Under the pieces are notes generated by a model. The model saw only the letters and a list, made by a program, of their open reading frames with translations, made no database searches and had not been told where the DNA came from. Shown piece by piece: positions 62,310 through 64,000 of a DNA stretch of 64,000 nucleotides. Each line of letters begins with the position of its first letter. Positions within the stretch are counted from its first letter, which is position 1. The stretch lies in contig NZ_BBLW01000007.1 in NCBI RefSeq assembly GCF_000971135.1, forward strand, positions 62,001 through 126,000, in the 5' to 3' direction. Position numbers and translations under genes: made by a program. The DNA is from Demequina phytophila. GTDB lineage: Bacteria; Actinomycetota; Actinomycetes; Actinomycetales; Demequinaceae.

Positions 62310-63884
62310 CTACAGCCCCTGTCCCCCGTCCCACAGCCGCTCCGACGCGCCGGACACCAGGTTGGCGACGGACATCGCCTGCGCGTCGGTGAGCGAGGCG
62401 ACGTAGTCGATGATGCCGCGGCCTGTCGCGTAGCGGCGCAGCGTGGCCGCATCCGTGGTCGGCAACGTCTCCGGGCGCGTGTCGCGGACCTTGAGATAGT
62501 CCTCCGCGGCGAGCTCGACCAGGTCGAGCAGGCGGCGAGGCGCGCGGCGCACCTCGTCGTCGTCGTCCAGCCACGCCGCGAAGCTGGTGACGAGCCGCTC
62601 GATCACGCTCGCCTGGCCGCGCTGGTAGAGCGCGAGGTCGGGGCGGTGCAGCACGAACCTCTCCTGGAGGAACTTGAGCACCGCGACGTCGTGGAACGCC
62701 GAGGCGTCGAGGCTCACGTGACCGGACCGGATGTGCGGGTCGCGCGACACCGAGATCGAGTGCTGGAGGCGTGCGATCCAGCCGGCCATGAACACGGCGA
62801 GCGTACGATCCGCGGCCAGCGAGCCGTCGTACGGCACCGACAGCAGGCCGTCCACCACCTCGTCGGCGACGCGGGCGACCGACTCGCCGAACGCATCGTC
62901 CCCCGCGATCCACGGGTCGTGGCTCACCAGGCGACGGCGCAGCAGCTCGAGGCCGTGGCCGGGCGTGCGGCGGGCGCGCAGCAGGTCCTCGCGCGGGATC
63001 GCGGCAAGGGCGGCGCGGTCCCGGATCCACGTACGGAACTCTGCGGACACGGCGGCCTGGTTGAGCAGGTCGGCGCGGTAGAAGTCGTCGAGGTCGTGCA
63101 GCGAGTACGCGATGTCGTCGGCGATGTCCATGACGGAGCACTCGACGGTCTGCTGCAGGTCGGCGATCGCGGGGAACGCGGAGCGCGCCGCCTGCATGTG
63201 GTCGAGGTCGAGCGTGTAGACCGAGAACTTCCGCGAGCCCTCCCCCGGCCGGCGCGGCGCGATGCCCCGCGGCGAGCCCGAACCGGGCGTCCAGCCCTCG
63301 CCCTGCGCGCGGGTCCACGGGTACTTGAGCACGGCCGCTCGGACGGCGGCGGTGAGGTTGAGGCCGGCCCCCGCGCGGTCGTACTCGTCGAGGCGGGTGA
63401 GGATCCGGAAGGTCTGGGCGTTGCCCTCGAAGCCCTCGTCGAGGCCGAACCGCTCGCGAGCGAGCCTGTCGAGCGTCTGCTCGCCCAGGTGGCCGAACGG
63501 CGGGTGGCCCAGGTCGTGCGCGCTCGCGGCGGCCTGCACCACCACGGCGTCGCAGCCTCCCAGGTCGCGCACCAGCGCGCCCCGCTCGCCCCAGTCCCCC
63601 GCGAGGGAGACGGAGATCGCGCGGGCCACGGCCGTCACCTTGACCGAGTGCGTGAGGCGGTTGTGCACCGCGAGGCCGGCGCCGGACTGCGAGATCACCT
63701 GGGTGACGGCCGACAGCCGGGAGAAGTACGGCGAGAAGCGGATCCGCTCGAGGTCGACGCGGTACTCGGGCCGGTACTCGACCAGCTGGAACTCGTCGAG
63801 CGTCTCGGGGACGGACCGTGCGACCCGCGGATCCGCCGCCACGGGGGTGGCCTCGGTGTCCGCCGCCTCGTCCGTCCCCGTCAT
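62310..63884 (-). CDS. dgt: dNTP triphosphohydrolase (dGTPase-like, HD domain)
   Basis: HD-domain enzyme of 524 residues that hydrolyses dNTPs to deoxynucleosides. The metal site is visible as His in HNRLTHS, then AHDLGHPPFGHLGE, and the later Asp in MDIADDIAYSLHDLDD. It is somewhat longer than typical (420-430) because of an N-terminal extension and inserts. The ATG at 63884 has GGGGAGG upstream. One GGACGATGC copy is internal (Asp-Asp-Ala) and copies flank the gene on both sides. Confidence 0.92.
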   Translation of the reverse strand: MTGTDEAADTEATPVAADPRVARSVPETLDEFQLVEYRPEYRVDLERIRFSPYFSRLSAVTQVISQSGAGLAVHNRLTHSVKVTAVARAISVSLAGDWGERGALVRDLGGCDAVVVQAAASAHDLGHPPFGHLGEQTLDRLARERFGLDEGFEGNAQTFRILTRLDEYDRAGAGLNLTAAVRAAVLKYPWTRAQGEGWTPGSGSPRGIAPRRPGEGSRKFSVYTLDLDHMQAARSAFPAIADLQQTVECSVMDIADDIAYSLHDLDDFYRADLLNQAAVSAEFRTWIRDRAALAAIPREDLLRARRTPGHGLELLRRRLVSHDPWIAGDDAFGESVARVADEVVDGLLSVPYDGSLAADRTLAVFMAGWIARLQHSISVSRDPHIRSGHVSLDASAFHDVAVLKFLQERFVLHRPDLALYQRGQASVIERLVTSFAAWLDDDDEVRRAPRRLLDLVELAAEDYLKVRDTRPETLPTTDAATLRRYATGRGIIDYVASLTDAQAMSVANLVSGASERLWDGGQGL

Positions 63885-63961
63885 CCATGCCTCCCCGTCC
63901 GTCCCTACCGGGACGGTAGCGACGCGGGACGATGCGGGCAAGGCCCCGCGCGGAGCCTCGC

Positions 63962-64000
63962 CTACGGCGCGAACGGGTGGGTGGACAGGACCCGGTAGCG
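63962..64000 (-). CDS. Possible last 12 codons of a gene extending beyond the right edge
   Basis: Reading from the right edge on the minus strand gives RYRVLSTHPFAP and a TAG at 63964-63962, with the high G/C third positions seen in real genes here. It is too short to identify. Confidence 0.3.
   Translation of the reverse strand, partial: RYRVLSTHPFAP

Overview
The window is a high-GC (roughly 70%) chromosomal segment of a Gram-positive actinobacterium. Gene order (alaS-ruvX-mltG-aroE, aroC-aroK-aroB-aroQ-efp-nusB-pyr, and thrS-HIT-pgsA-patA-pimA-pdxS-pdxT-yebC-ruvCAB-secDF-relA-ppi-hisS), the mannosylated phosphatidylinositol genes and the absence of outer-membrane pilus genes all fit Micrococcales, perhaps Demequinaceae or Cellulomonadaceae. 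The family placement is inference. Almost every gene lies on the minus strand and neighbours often overlap by 4 bases (ATGA).

Layout. 1-5.4 kb: pyrimidine operon pyrR-pyrB-pyrC-carA-carB, with a PyrR-binding RNA hairpin that takes in the pyrR ribosome binding site. 5.4-6.4 kb: about 1 kb of base-atypical DNA with no gene. 6.4-10.9 kb: two surface-type membrane genes (an AT3-SGNH O-acyltransferase and an unknown GT-C-like protein) placed on either side of nusB, separating nusB from efp and from pyrR. 11-14.8 kb: efp, aroQ, aroB, aroK, aroC. 14.9-26.6 kb: a complete monoderm type IV pilus locus (pilB-pilT-pilC-pilA, minor pilins, prepilin peptidase, pilM-N-O) inside the shikimate cluster. 26.7-32.6 kb: aroE, mltG, ruvX, alaS, rpsD. 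32.8-40 kb: single genes (DUF4287, rarA, secreted CHAP protein, MMPL transporter, LysR regulator with divergent EamA transporter). 40-46.5 kb: aspS, hisS, cyclophilin, DUF349 and a small unknown gene. 46.5-53.4 kb: relA, secF, secD, ruvB, ruvA. 53.5-64 kb: ruvC, yebC, pdxT, NUDIX, pdxS, pimA, patA, pgsA, HIT, thrS, dgt.

The observation most worth following is a short non-palindromic repeat, GGACGATGC, found by eye 25 times in both orientations (12 plus, 13 minus). Base composition alone would predict about one. Eight copies are intergenic although intergenic DNA is only about 6% of the window. Two copies form a perfect inverted repeat in terminator position downstream of secF. Coding copies use all three reading frames and often rare codons. 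This is how DNA uptake sequences behave in Neisseria and Pasteurellaceae, and the window also carries the type IV pilus machinery that could take up DNA. I know of no such system in Actinobacteria, so it is presented as a hypothesis to be tested genome-wide.
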